Source: Agapanthus africanus (lineage: Eukaryota; Streptophyta; Magnoliopsida; Asparagales; Amaryllidaceae). From it: DNA of 64,000 nt. Where the stretch lies: positions 622,757,348 to 622,821,347 of the forward strand of contig CM057342.1 in assembly GCA_030015575.1 (NCBI GenBank), read 5' to 3'. The first letter of the stretch is position 1. Each line of letters starts with the position of its first letter. The notes beneath the pieces are model-generated. The model was not told the origin of the DNA. It worked only from the letters and a program-made list of their open reading frames with translations, and searched no databases. Positions 9,988 through 21,000 of this stretch are shown piece by piece. Both the position numbers and the translations under genes were made by a program.

Positions 9988-11220
9988 TTAAGCGTAGTAT
10001 TTCTTTAGGAAGCGGCCGTTTATTGTCCTGAAAGGCCTTTCACCATGCATGTCTATGAGTAGATAGGCTCCACCCTGGTAGACCTTGTCTATGATGTACG
10101 GGCCTTTGTAGTTCGGCTCGAATTTTCCTCGCTTGGCGCGATTGGGGATCATAGGCCTTTTGACCACTAACACGAGTTCGCCTTGGTGGAATGTCCTCGG
10201 CTTGGTCGATCTTTCATACGAGCGCGTCATCTTTGCTTTATAAGCTTCCAGATTTTGTTGCGCTATGAGCCGGGTTTCATCGAGGGCATCAAGCTCCTCA
10301 AGCCGAAGGCGAGCATTTTCTTCGTCTGTCAACTCGTGGTGAACTGCCACTCGTAGAGAAGGTAGCTCTATCTCGAGGTGGAGTACTGCTTCCGTACAGA
10401 ATACCAATGCGTATGGCGTCGTGTTCGTGGCTGTCTTGAACATAGTTCGATATGCCCAAAGAGCCTCTTGCAGTCTCTCGTGCCAGTCCTTCTTATTTCG
10501 GGACACCATCTTTTTAATGATCTTTGTCAAGGTTTTATTGAAGGCCTCGGCCAGACCGTTAGCTCGTGGATTATAAACTGAGGAGTATCTCCAGTCTATA
10601 TGATGCTGTTGCGCGAAGCGGCTAATCTTATGGCTTCTGTAGGCTGGCCCGTTATCGGAGATAATCCGCCGTGGAGTTCCGAACCGATAAATGACGCGCG
10701 TTTTGAAAAAGTGGAGGATATTCTCCGTCTTCACTTCCCTCAACGGTACCGCTTCCGCCCATTTGGAGAAGTAATCAGTCGTCGCCAGGATGAAACGATG
10801 TCCCCTGGACGATGCTGGTTCGATGGGGCCGACTATGTTAGTCCCCCACATTTCGAATGGCCAGCTAGCCACCGTTGGATGTAGCGGATTCGGATGCTGG
10901 TGGATGAAATCCCTGTGGATTTAGCATGAGTGGCATTGCTTCGCATATTCGAGGCAGTCCTGGATCATCGTGGGCCAGTAGTAACCCATCTGTTTAATTT
11001 TTAACTTCATCTTCGGGCCTGCTTGATGAGAACCACAGATTCCGTCATGAACTTCCTGAACGACTCTTTCTGCTTCGTCAGGTCCCAAGCATCTCTGCCA
11101 TAGAGAATCGAATGACCTCTTGTACAGAGTATCATTGACGAAGGCGAAAGACAGAGCACGTTTCATGAGCTGATGTCTTGTGGACGCTTCTTCGGGCATT
11201 CGGTGGGACTTGAAGTAGTC
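9988..11220 (-). pseudogene. pol: Integrase of Tat element C (broken)
   Basis: Two open pieces separated by a stop at about 10920. The first (11199-10921) has the zinc-binding HHCC: H51, H58 (GSHQAG), C89 and C92 at its end. The stop follows CHSC and looks like CAA changed to TAA. The second piece (10872-9988) holds the core. Its D61D-D35E positions are residue 12, D73 (ISDNGPAY) and E109 (GLAEAF); residue 12 is Asn in WGTNIVGP where relatives have Asp. So even with the stop ignored the enzyme would lack one metal ligand. The C-terminus ends NGRFLKKYYA, like other Tat integrases. Before the mutations it would have inserted the element's cDNA. A D33 in TTDYFSKW is conserved but is not the first catalytic Asp by spacing. 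Confidence 0.8.
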
Positions 11221-11265
11221 TATGAAGACTTCCTTCCAGTCCTCAACCTTCTCACGGTCTTTTAT

Positions 11266-12330
11266 TTATAGGGTCGTATGCTCAGTCGCTCCCTTTTCTT
11301 CGTATGATTCCGGGGATATTTCTGCTGGGGCAAGCACTCGACGGCTTTGTACCATGATTTTAACGTCATCGAGGTTCTCGTCAGCCAATTCTTTAGCGAG
11401 CTTAGCTAACGAGTCCGCTTTGCTATTTTCCGCGCGTGGTATGCTTTCCAAAGTATAGGAGGGAATTTGGGTCAACAGTTGTTGCACCTTTTCACCGTAC
11501 TTCACCAACTCCGGTTTGCACGTTTGGTGGTCGCCATTTACTTGACTAACGACCAGTTGAGAATCTCCATATATGAGGAGTTTCTCAATTCCCATGTCAA
11601 TGGCGATCTCAAGGCCTGCTATCAAAGCTTCGTATTCGGCTTCATTGTTCGTCCTCGGTTCTGTTAAGGAGAAAGCAAATCGCATTATCCCTCCTTGTGG
11701 AGTTACGAAGATGAGGCATACCCTTGATTTGATCATCGGGGCACTTTGTTTGCGCTTCTTTACGGAGGACGCTCCATCGAAATAAAGTTCCCATCGGGTA
11801 TCACCACCGTCGATCGCGTCAAACGCATGTTCGTCCGGCAAATCGCAGTTTAGAGGTGAACCTGCAGGTACCGGGTGCTCAGCAAGGAAGTCGGCGATGG
11901 CTTGGCCTTTCACTGCCTTGAGAGGCTGATAGTTTATTGAAAACTCCATCAAGAGCAAGGCCCATTTAGCGAGTCTCCCCGTTAATATGGCCTTCGACAT
12001 TAAATATTTAAAAGGGTCCACCTTCGAAATGAGACGGACTTCATGTGCTAATGCGTAGTGCCTGAGCTTGGTTATCGCAAAGATCAATGCCAGGCAGTGT
12101 TTTTCAATGGGAGAATAGTTGCTTTCTGCCTCTAGAAGAACTCGACTTAAGTAGTAGTGTGTTCTTTCTTTCCCCTGGTCATTCTCTTGCGCCCATAATG
12201 CGCCCAAGGAATCCTCAAGGGCTGTTGTATAAAGAATAAGGGGCTTTCCCTTGACTGGAGCAGCTAACACCGGCGGGTTCTGCAGGTACTGCTTGATTTC
12301 ATCTAGCGCGCTCTGGCACTTTTGGTCCTA
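11266..12330 (-). pseudogene. pol: RNase H plus archaeal-type second RNase H (Tat element C)
   Basis: Open frame 12270-11266 (334 codons). Residues about 10-135 are the usual Ty3/gypsy RNase H, with ESNYSPIEK and GRLAKWALLL. Residues about 158-300 are a second RNase H with its own acidic residues: D165 (YFDGAS), E about 212 (NNEAEYEAL), D236 (YGDSQLV) and a late Asp in NSKADSLAKL. A dual RNase H with the second of archaeal type is the hallmark of the Tat lineage. Upstream, a TAG near 12330 (probably from TGG) and a frameshift near 12430 separate it from RT. The enzyme removes the RNA strand during reverse transcription. Downstream the frame ends at TAA before the integrase piece. Confidence 0.82.
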
Positions 12331-12353
12331 GACGAACGGGGTTCCCTTCTTCA

Positions 12354-13832
12354 TCAGGTGACTGTAAGGACGGCACTTGCCTGACAGGTTGGCGATAAAT
12401 CGCCGGATATACACGAGCTTCCCTGGAGAGACCGCAGCTGTTTAAGAGTCTTTGGGGGTGGCATTTCCATGATCGCCTTGATCTTGGATGGATCTATTTC
12501 GATACCTCGGTGTCGGATGATGAATCCCAGGAATTTACCCGAGGAGACTCCGAACGCGCATTTGAGGGGATTCATCTTCAAATTATATTGCCGAAGGCGT
12601 TGAAACACGGTCTTCAGATGCTCTAAATGCTCTTCGTATGACATGCTCTTCACTACGAGGTCATCGATATAGCACTCGACGGTTTCATGTATGAGATCAT
12701 CGAAGATCTTTGTCATGGCCCTTTGATAGGTGGCACCGGCGTTCTTTAAACCGAAGGGCATCACCTTGTAGCAGAATATACCCAATAGAGACCTGAAGGC
12801 GGTGTGCTTCTGGTCTTCGGGATGCATCTTTATCTGATTGTACCCTGATGAGCCGTCCATAAAGGAGAAAACCTCATGAGTGGACGTGTTATCTTTCATT
12901 AGCTCGGTTACCGGTACTGGAAAATCGTCCTTCGGGCAGGCTTTATTGGGATCCCTGAAATCTACGCATATGCGCACCGTCCTATTTTTCTTCATTACCG
13001 GGACGATGTTGGCGATCCAGTCAAGATATTGGACTTCTTGGATAAATCCAGAATCGATCAGCTTCTTGACTTCGGCGTTGATGGTCATCTCAAGCTCGAG
13101 CCGCATCCTTCTCGGCGCCTGCTTGACTGGCTTGATTTCCGGGGATATTGCTAATTTATGTACCGCAATCTCTGGATCTAATCCCGGCATCTCGGAATAG
13201 TTCCACGCGAAGCAATCTCTATGCTGTAGAAGCATGTCCTTTAACGCAGCCACCCTTTCTTCAGATAGCTGTTCGCTGACGAATGTCGGTCGCGGATCGT
13301 CTGCCGATCCCAACTCAATCTTCTTGAGGTTTTCTGCAGTAGTATGTATGCCATCTTCCAGTTCCTTCGGAGCCGGTGGAAATTCTGAGATTACCTCATT
13401 GTCATTGTTTTCGAAGCACCAAGGGAGCTCATCTATGTCCTCGGGCTCTTCTTTTAATATTGTAATCATGTAACAGGTGCGAATCCGCTTCCAAGATTGA
13501 TGTGGATCTGGTTCTGATCTTGCGGCTTTGGGTTCGTGCTTTTGCGGCGGCGTTACCCTCCAGCTGCTGGATAAAGCAAATCTGCCTTGCTGGTACTGGT
13601 CTTCAACCCAGTTCTTGAAGGTGAAGCAGTCTTCGATAGGGTGTCCTATGGCTCGGTGATAAGAGCAATAGCCCGGATAAGAAACTTTGTTAGCTTGCTC
13701 AGGGTGCTTAGACTCTGGAAGTGCGATCATTTGATGTTTTATAGCGAGCTCGAGTAACTTCTTCGTCTTGTCTCGGGGGAAGGAATACGCTCGACTCATC
13801 TTCTTCATGAGGGACAACTCCGGACCGCGCAA
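12354..13832 (-). pseudogene. pol: Reverse transcriptase, preceded by a zinc-binding module (Tat element C)
   Basis: 492 open codons. Residues 56-69 are a zinc-knuckle-like C-x2-H-x4-H-x4-C (CSYHRAIGHPIEDC), the third such module of the element. RT covers about residues 185-470: the catalytic Asp D326 in FSFMDGSSGYNQI, FRSLLGIFCYKVMPFGL, and the YIDD active site at 388-391. The match to the family is lost after LRSLQG, where a frameshift (near 12430) moves the thumb and connection region to another frame. The upstream frame overlaps a gag-pro end that stops at 14001. RT copies the element RNA into DNA in the virus-like particle. Confidence 0.85.
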
Positions 13833-14000
13833 TGCCTGATCACACGACTCTCTAATCCTGCATCGCTGTTGTCGACTCCTTTCTCCGCCTCTTGACTTAC
13901 TTCTGTCTCTGCGTCGGGCCTTTTGTACAACGGGTTGACAGGGAGGAGTACCCTTGTCTTTTGCACCCTGTTGAAACAGACGTTGCGTCCTGGCCTTCTC

Positions 14001-17000
14001 TTAGATGGCCATCTCGCGGTTGTGGTCTTCCCGAGCCTTTTGACCTGCTTTCCTGATAAGTTTGTCCACTTGTTCTTCAAATGACGGACTCGGCACTTCA
14101 CTCGCGGGATCCAGTTTTGACGAGGGGTTAGCATCCCCCGACAGGGTGTCCTCCTCCTCATCGAAGTTATATATGGTGTAGCTGCCGTGGACTCGCTCCC
14201 GTTTCCCGGATCTCACATATCCAAGCCCAAGCGTTTCCATTCTCCCGTTGGGCAATTTGCGCAGAGTCCCAGGGACATTCCAAATCCTGTTGTAGAATCG
14301 AGCTTGTCGAACAGTCTGTTTTAAGGGTATTCCTTGGCGCTTCAATAGCCTCTTTAGACCATTTGTGTAATATCTGGACAAACGGATGGGTTGGAGCCTG
14401 TCGAGTGTAGCATCCGCGCCATGCCATATCTCTTTCTCCACTCTTGTTTCTGTGGATTGGTAGAATAGGATCACCTTTTCACCCTTTCGCCTGGGAGGGA
14501 CGTAAAACATCTGGAGGTCCTGCATATTGTAAGCTTGAAGTGCGTCGAGATCCTTGTAGTGTTTCTGCGGCACCATGGTGATTTGCAAACTCTGATCATC
14601 GCCAGGGGATGCTTGTATTGACGGCCGACTGGAGAACACGGCATTAACTTCATCTTCCGAGTCACTTCCGAAGATCAACATGGGGGCGGACGGTCCCAGG
14701 TTATTGCGTCGGGACGGACCAGCGTAGACTATCTCTTCTTCTTCTTCGGTATCGCTCCCGAAAACAGGGATGATGGCGGCGGCTTTGTTCTCCGGCTTGC
14801 GACACTTTTCTGTATCCTCGAAGTCTGGCAAAAAGTACTTCGCATCTTCGTACTTGCGGACTTCGTTCATGGCAAATAGATTCAGCTCGCCTGTTACGGT
14901 ATATTCGAAGCCATCCTTGAAGTACTTCATACACTGATGCTGTGTAGAAGGGATGATGTTGTATTCATGTAACCAAGGACGACCGAGCAAGGCGTTGTAG
15001 CAGGTCTTGGCGTCAATGACGTGAAATTTGATGTCCGTGACGAGTAGTCCAAAGCGTAATGTTAATATCATGGATCCGAGAGTCCGCGACGACTGGGAGT
15101 CGAAACCGGAGATGGTAATTTTGTCACGAGCGAGGTGTTGCACACTCATGCAGATTTCCTTCAACACCCGAACATTAAGGAGATTGACGGAGGATCCATT
15201 ATCCACCACGATCTTGCCTATCTTGATATCATGGCAGTATCCAGAGACATATATGGGACGGTTGTGGTCGCACGTCCCGAGGAGGAGGTCTTCATCACCG
15301 AAAGTGATGTCGGCCGTATGCACTTCTTCCAGTTCATTCTTCATCCTTTCTTCGGCGAGGAAGGCTTGGAATTGCTCGGGTTCTTGTAACTCCTTGATTA
15401 ATGAATCTCGCGCTTCTTTTGATAATAGGAGGGCATCGAGAATGCTGAGTTGAGAAGGTAGCTTCTTTAGGTGCGGTAGGATGTTGTAGTCCACCTTACT
15501 CTTCCTGGGAGGGTCCTTGGCAGTCAGCTCTTTCATAACTTGGTCATCTAAGGCGATATCCCCAGTGACCTTCTCCTTTCCCTGATCTTTTCTCTTTGTG
15601 GGCCCGAGATTCTTTTCCGGGAGCGTGCGATTGCGCAGCTGAATGTTTTCGCAGGCCTCCGGTTCTTCTTTCTCTAAAACGGATTCTTTAAAGAGAGGAC
15701 CCAAAGCCATTTCCTCATCAGAGTCTCTTCCAAAGGTTAGAACTTGTGATCCTCCGGCGTCGACCATGTAACAATTGCCGGCAGTTCTTTTGTGTCCTTC
15801 GGCCGTACCTTTTTGCTCCCGACGAGTTTTGCGTTTCATGCGCTTAAAATGTTGCCGGTGAGCAACATATCCCTGCCACCATACCCTGAAAGCTTCACAC
15901 TCCTCCGTAGGGTGCGAAATTTTCTGATGATATGAGCAATAATTAGGGTGCCTCTCCGCCCCATCGAACGTGTTCTCTTCCGAAGGTGGTAGCTTCATCC
16001 CTACTGACATGGCTTTGGCGAACCTCTTCCTCATCTTGTATTTATTTTTATTCGTATCAGATGTCTTTTGATCTGGCGGGAGTGCTTCGACTCTTTCGTT
16101 TAGTCGCCTGCGCTTGGCTCCTTCCAATGCGGCCCTTTCACGCTCCTGATCGGCTTTACTTTTCAAACGAATCTCGTCTAGAAAGGCGTCGATCATTTCA
16201 TCTGTTGGCCATATAAGTTCTGGCTCAGGCTGTGCCCCCAGTTTCTTAGTTCTAGGAGTTTCCTCATCTTCCGAGTGGGAAATCATATGACAACTTGCCA
16301 CATATCCCTCGGATTCATCTGACGAGCTTTCTCCATCATCTTCCTTCTGAAAGACGTGGTTAAAGAACTCTTGCAGTATGACGGGATTCCGCGCCTTTTG
16401 ATTGTACTCCTCCAGCGCATCAATCTGTTTCTGCAAATCCGTGCGCTTGTCTCCAGGCTTCACGGACTTCCTGGACTTCTTCTTCTTTTTCTTCGAAGAT
16501 TTTGACGGTTGGGTGTGAGTACTTGGGCTATCACCACCGATTTTTATAGTTGGACGCAGCTTCAGCATCCCTTCGATAATTTGAGGTTCAAGCGGGTTCT
16601 TCCACTCGACCGCCGGGCACGCATGAAGGTCACTCAGCATCCTTTTGGTTTTAACTGATAGCACGACCTTCCATGGAGATTCTTCAATAAAGGAACAGGT
16701 TACCCCCGATGTATCTGCTTTCTTAGGAGCATGCGGCTGTGGCGGGTTCACCTTCCATTTTTCGGACAGCGCAAACTTTCCCTGGAGGTATTGATCTTCA
16801 ATCCATCCTTTGAAAATGAAGCAATCCTCAATCGGATTGCTTACCGTTTGATGGTAAGGGCAATAGTTAGAGTTATTCACCTCAGTGGGTTGTGGCGATC
16901 GCCTTGGATTTAGTAAGTTTATAAGCCTGTTGCGTACTGCCAGCTCAAATAACCGTTTCGTCTTGTCCCGTGGGAACGAGTAGGGACGCTTCATCTTCTC

Positions 17001-17513
17001 ATTATAGTACCGCCGTCTTTCTTCCAGCTGATCCGCCAGCTTTGGGTTACTGGGCTGCTGCTGAGCGTTCGCAACGAAGGTTGCCTTCCCTTTACCCTTG
17101 TCATTCCGGGGTTCTGGCTTCGGAGGAGACGGTCTGTGACCCATCTGGTCCATCTGGGCCAACTTGTCTATCAAAGCCTGAAACGTGGTCGGCTTAAAGA
17201 ACATCATGAACTGGGAGATAGTTGCATGAGGGTCTAGAGTTTCCACAAACATTCCCACTGCAGGAGATTCTTCTATACGCTGCTCGCATTTTGACCATAA
17301 ATTACGCCACCGTATAGCATATTGGACCCATGTTTCACCCGGCTTTACCCTGGCATTGATCAATGCCGTTATCGGGGTACGCTCGCTGGCACTCGCGAAG
17401 CGTTGGGTAAACAACAATTCCATCTCTGCGAAGGTCTTGATAGAGTCATTCGGGAGCTCAGAGTACCACTCGAACGCCGTATCTGATAGACTTCCAACAA
17501 ACTGGCGAAGCAA
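14001..17513 (-). CDS. gag-pro: Gag (capsid region) with zinc modules and aspartic protease (Tat element C)
   Basis: A 1170-codon open frame, 5' truncated by a frameshift near 17620. Residues 1-125 are the retrotransposon gag capsid region (FVGSLSDTAFEWYSEL, FAEMELLFTQRF, WRNLWSKCEQRIEE). Zinc-knuckle-like C-x2-H-x4-H-x4-C modules lie at about 218-231, where the third ligand is Asn (SNPIEDC), and at 525-538 (CSYHQKISHPTEEC). A Lys-rich patch is at 338-352. The aspartic protease motif VDNGSSVNLL is at 770-779, followed by LLGRPWLHE. The last 250 residues link to the RT region. Gag forms the particle and binds RNA; protease cuts the polyprotein. The length and lack of stops are notable next to the broken pol. 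Confidence 0.85.
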   Translation of the reverse strand: MLRQFVGSLSDTAFEWYSELPNDSIKTFAEMELLFTQRFASASERTPITALINARVKPGETWVQYAIRWRNLWSKCEQRIEESPAVGMFVETLDPHATISQFMMFFKPTTFQALIDKLAQMDQMGHRPSPPKPEPRNDKGKGKATFVANAQQQPSNPKLADQLEERRRYYNEKMKRPYSFPRDKTKRLFELAVRNRLINLLNPRRSPQPTEVNNSNYCPYHQTVSNPIEDCFIFKGWIEDQYLQGKFALSEKWKVNPPQPHAPKKADTSGVTCSFIEESPWKVVLSVKTKRMLSDLHACPAVEWKNPLEPQIIEGMLKLRPTIKIGGDSPSTHTQPSKSSKKKKKKSRKSVKPGDKRTDLQKQIDALEEYNQKARNPVILQEFFNHVFQKEDDGESSSDESEGYVASCHMISHSEDEETPRTKKLGAQPEPELIWPTDEMIDAFLDEIRLKSKADQERERAALEGAKRRRLNERVEALPPDQKTSDTNKNKYKMRKRFAKAMSVGMKLPPSEENTFDGAERHPNYCSYHQKISHPTEECEAFRVWWQGYVAHRQHFKRMKRKTRREQKGTAEGHKRTAGNCYMVDAGGSQVLTFGRDSDEEMALGPLFKESVLEKEEPEACENIQLRNRTLPEKNLGPTKRKDQGKEKVTGDIALDDQVMKELTAKDPPRKSKVDYNILPHLKKLPSQLSILDALLLSKEARDSLIKELQEPEQFQAFLAEERMKNELEEVHTADITFGDEDLLLGTCDHNRPIYVSGYCHDIKIGKIVVDNGSSVNLLNVRVLKEICMSVQHLARDKITISGFDSQSSRTLGSMILTLRFGLLVTDIKFHVIDAKTCYNALLGRPWLHEYNIIPSTQHQCMKYFKDGFEYTVTGELNLFAMNEVRKYEDAKYFLPDFEDTEKCRKPENKAAAIIPVFGSDTEEEEEIVYAGPSRRNNLGPSAPMLIFGSDSEDEVNAVFSSRPSIQASPGDDQSLQITMVPQKHYKDLDALQAYNMQDLQMFYVPPRRKGEKVILFYQSTETRVEKEIWHGADATLDRLQPIRLSRYYTNGLKRLLKRQGIPLKQTVRQARFYNRIWNVPGTLRKLPNGRMETLGLGYVRSGKRERVHGSYTIYNFDEEEDTLSGDANPSSKLDPASEVPSPSFEEQVDKLIRKAGQKAREDHNREMAI

Positions 17514-19212
17514 AAGCTTGTCATCACCACCGGTGTTGCCGCAGAGTGTCCTGAACTGGGCAACATGCTGGTGAGGATTGCCCGTTCCCTTGTAAACATG
17601 GAACTTGGGAATTGTGAACCTGGCGGGTACTTGATTTGGTCGTACCAGCTTGGATATGGCCGTCCCGTTTTTACGACCTGGCCGGCTGCTTCAGTCGCAT
17701 GATGAACCCGTATTTGCTGGGCTATGTACTCGTCCAAATCAGTTTTAGAGATTGTATCCTCTTTAGCCGTTGACAAAGCCGGCGGGGGATTTGATGTCTC
17801 TCCCCTATCATCTCCGAGGACGATCGGGGGCTCTTCAGCTGGAGGATCTTGTTGTATCATCATCCCTATCATATCTTGGAAGAGAAGGCCCATACGCTGT
17901 ATGTTGGCTGCTTGTTCAGCAGCCTATTTGTCCTTCTTCTCCAATATTCGGCGAAGGAATTCGGCGTCGGTTTCTTCCTCCTGGCGTTCATCCGAGGGCG
18001 TTTCTGGGTTTTCTTTTGGCCCGGTAAGTGCGGCCATAGCATTCATCATCTCTTGGAGCTTCTGTTGCTGCTCCTGCGCCTTGGTCACTGACCGTGTAAG
18101 CGGTCTATGACCTGTAGACGCACGGCTGTCTTCCTTTCCTAACGCTATGTATACGGTATGGACCATCATGCCCCCAGACTTAGGGCGTCTGGGCTTAGTG
18201 TCTTTAGCTCTCGTTGCTGGCTGGGGGATCTTCTCTGGCTTCCTCTTTTTATGAGCAGTGGAAATTGAAGGGGCCGTTGAGGTGGGCACCTAGACAGGTT
18301 TTCGTGGCTTAGCCTGGCGACTGACTTCCTGTTGGATTTTCAACTTCTTGCGCTGGCGGGAGAAATTTGGATCGATCACCGAGTCCCGGGTCTGCCGCCA
18401 GACTTTATAGATTCGGGAGGACAGCCCTTGAGGAGATTGGAGCTGTTCTGGATTCACTTCTATAGCCCTTTTCAGCGGAGGGGGAGACCTCTTTAGCACC
18501 GCGGTAGGAGAATTCCTATGCACCTTATTTAGCATCTCAAAGCTGTTCCCAGTTGGAACAGCAGTATTAACTTCTGTCGTCGGGGCTGGAGGAGTTAGCC
18601 CAGAAGGGGAGTTGCCTTAGGCCTTTCTCACTCGGTGCTAGTAACGACGTCGAGCGTGTCGTGCTGATGGCATCGGCTCGGTGATGGCGATAGCCTCGTC
18701 TTTCCCCTTGTGTATGTGGGGGGTCACTGCTGGTGTCAGCCTGTTAAAGACTGATGTCCTTTGGGTAGCAGGAGCGGGAGCTGGAACAGTCAATCTTGTA
18801 AAGACCGACTTTTTGGCAGGGGAAGCCACCTTGACGACTTCAGGAGCAGGAATGGTTATTTTCTCAGGGGCAGCCTTCTCTAGGATTGCAGGCCCCATTG
18901 CGTTTTCACAGGAGCTCTGGCCTAGTCTGGAGAAGACCGAGGCACTGGTGTTGGGCGACCCGTTGAGAGGGGCCGCGGCAGGGGTAAGACGATCAAAGAC
19001 CGACTTCTTGGGAGCTTCCGTTGTCAGCACAGGAGCGGTGAATCTTGTTGGCAGGAGCATGGTCCCAAAAAAAATCCTGTGGTGGCTCGAGTGACCTGTT
19101 CCACGGGCATTGTGAATAGCGAAGCAGCTTGGGGTCCGTAGGCTATACCTCCTGGCGAGGCAGAGCGTTGGTTGCAATTGCAGTCCAAGCATGTCGCACA
19201 AGTGGAGGCCAT
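17369..19212 (-). pseudogene. gag: Gag N-terminal region in several frames (Tat element C)
   Basis: The likely start is the ATG at 19212-19210 (MASTCATC), 130 bases after the PBS, as in element L. This frame is lost near an eight-T run at about 19066, after which the next frame carries repeated SVFxRL motifs (KKSVFDRL, SVFSRL, KKSVFTRL, TSVFNRL) to 18638. Further pieces are 18535-18290 (YKVWRQTRDSVID) and 18289-17924 (GHRPLTRSVTKAQEQQQKLQEM), which ends in TAG after KKDK where L and R read on. The piece 17893-17369 continues to the SWYDQIKYPPG region, where a frameshift near 17620 passes into the capsid frame. The N-terminal part has no known enzyme; it is low complexity with a helical stretch. 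Confidence 0.75.
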
Positions 19213-19341
19213 TGATTCTTTGCTTTCTGCAGCAAACGAAATACCAAATCTTAGTACTTCGAAACCCAAGGGCAACCATTAGCGAACCACGATTGGTTCG
19301 TGAATCACGACACACGAAGTGTGGAGTGGAAAGAGGAAAAG

Positions 19342-19359
19342 GTCCCACCGGGTGTGCCA
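19342..19359 (-). other. Primer-binding site of Tat element C
   Basis: On the - strand TGGCACACCCGGTGGGAC, five bases (gattc) after the LTR end. L has TGGCACGCCCGGTGGGAC at the same place; the difference is a CpG-to-CpA change. The tRNA was not identified. Confidence 0.7.
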
Positions 19360-19919
19360 GAATCTGTTCCCCTCCGAACGGCGGCGCGACGCGTGGTCAT
19401 CTCGCCTGAGGTTCGGGACAGATGCTAATTGGTGCTATCCGTCTACCTCTCCGAAGATGCCAAGTTGATTTATGGCACCGTATATCGAAGATTTAAACGG
19501 ATGCGTCCGATGTACCAGACTTCGTCAGATTCCCCCTCGCTTGAGGGGGTTTTGATTGTGGGGACGCTCTTCCCTGCAGGCGCAAGCCCCTACAGTTAAT
19601 TACGCTACCACATCGCGGTAACCACTTTCTCCTTCACCAGATAGTCACTTCGTGTCGTGTGCGTTTATTTTATGTTTGGTTGCCCGTGGATTGTATACGG
19701 AAACTGAGTTATGTCGTCGCCCGTAGGACGTGGACTAGTCCAAATCCGTATTATCTTAGATTTGGGTTTAGGGGTTTGGGTTTAAGGATACGTTAGCCTC
19801 ATTGGAGACTAAGATCGACTTAAACGTTTGTTAAGGATACGTTAGTCTAGTTTTTAGACTAAGATCGACTTAACGGGATCGTTTAGATCCAACAATAGAG
19901 CCATTAAGGGAGCCCTGTT

Positions 19920-20365
19920 GTTTAGTTTAGTGACGTTGCGGTCAATAGGTAGTTTAAGGACATTGCGGTCCATAGGTAGTTTAAGGACATTGCGGTCCAA
20001 TGTTAGTTTTAAGACGTTGCGGTCAAGGTTAAGGACGTCATAGTCCATGGATTTAAGGACTCCACAGTCCAATGTTAGTTTTAAGACATCTCGGTCAAGG
20101 TTAGGGACGTCATAGTCCATGGGTTTAAGGACCCCACAGTCCGTTGTTAGTTTTAAGACATCTCGGTCAAGGTTAAGGACGTCATAGTCCATGGGTTTAA
20201 GGACCCCACTGTCCGTTGTTAGTTTTAAGACATCACGGTCAAGGTTAAGGACCTCATAGTCCATGGGTTTAAGGACCCCACAGTCCGTTGTTAGTTTTAA
20301 GACATCTCGGTCAAGGTTAAGGACCTCATAGTCCATGAGTTTAAGGACCCCACAGTCCGTATCAA
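19920..20365 (-). repeat. GGAC-N6-GTCC array inside the C LTR
   Basis: 72-bp repeats of three 24-bp modules, with loops ATTGCG, TCCACA, CCCACA, CCCACT, GTCATA and CTCATA. It is the same family as 6850-7300. The - strand frame of 160 codons here is a repeat artefact. Confidence 0.8.
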
Positions 20366-20639
20366 TATGTGGTCATCGGGACCCGTCACCTCTTTGAAGA
20401 CGTTGAGGAATTACAACGCCGAGTATCAAAGGAGTGAAGAGATGTACCTTTAAACCGAGGTAGATTAAATAATCTTTGACCCAATTTGGAACCAAAACCA
20501 ATTAATTATATTATGAGCCCATTAGCTCAGTTGAATTTGAATTGAGGACTTATGGCCAGCTTGGGCTAGGTCCAATCATTTTTAAGATATTGGCCCTCTG
20601 TTGGTCCATTAGAGGAGAGGCTTTGCCTCTAGACACTTA

Positions 20640-21000
20640 GCCAATTGGGCTAAAATTAGTGTTAAACACCAGCAACAGGGGGTTCAAATTAGTGTTAAAC
20701 ACTAAAACAAATCGGTGTTAAACACTGGCAACAGAGATCTCAAATTAGTGTCAAACACTACGATAATCAGTGTTAAACACTGCTGACAGAGATTTTAATT
20801 TAGTGTCGAACACTAAGAAAATTAATGTTAAACTCTGTTAACAAAGATTTAATTTAGTGTTAAACACTAAGAAATTCAGGGTTAAACACTCCAAGAAAGG
20901 CTCTTCGATTAGTGTTGAACACTAAGGCAAAACAGTGTTAAACACTGGATTCAGAGGGTCCAATTTAGCGTTAAGCACTAAGGTAAGAGGGGTCATGTGG
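20640..21000 (-). repeat. Array of AGTGTT-AACACT palindromes, C LTR
   Basis: Many copies of agtgttaaacact and close variants spaced about 25-35 bp, with flanks alternating between TTA..TAA and CA..TG types. Counterparts lie at 34676-34915, 46970-47215 and 49050-49295. Confidence 0.75.
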
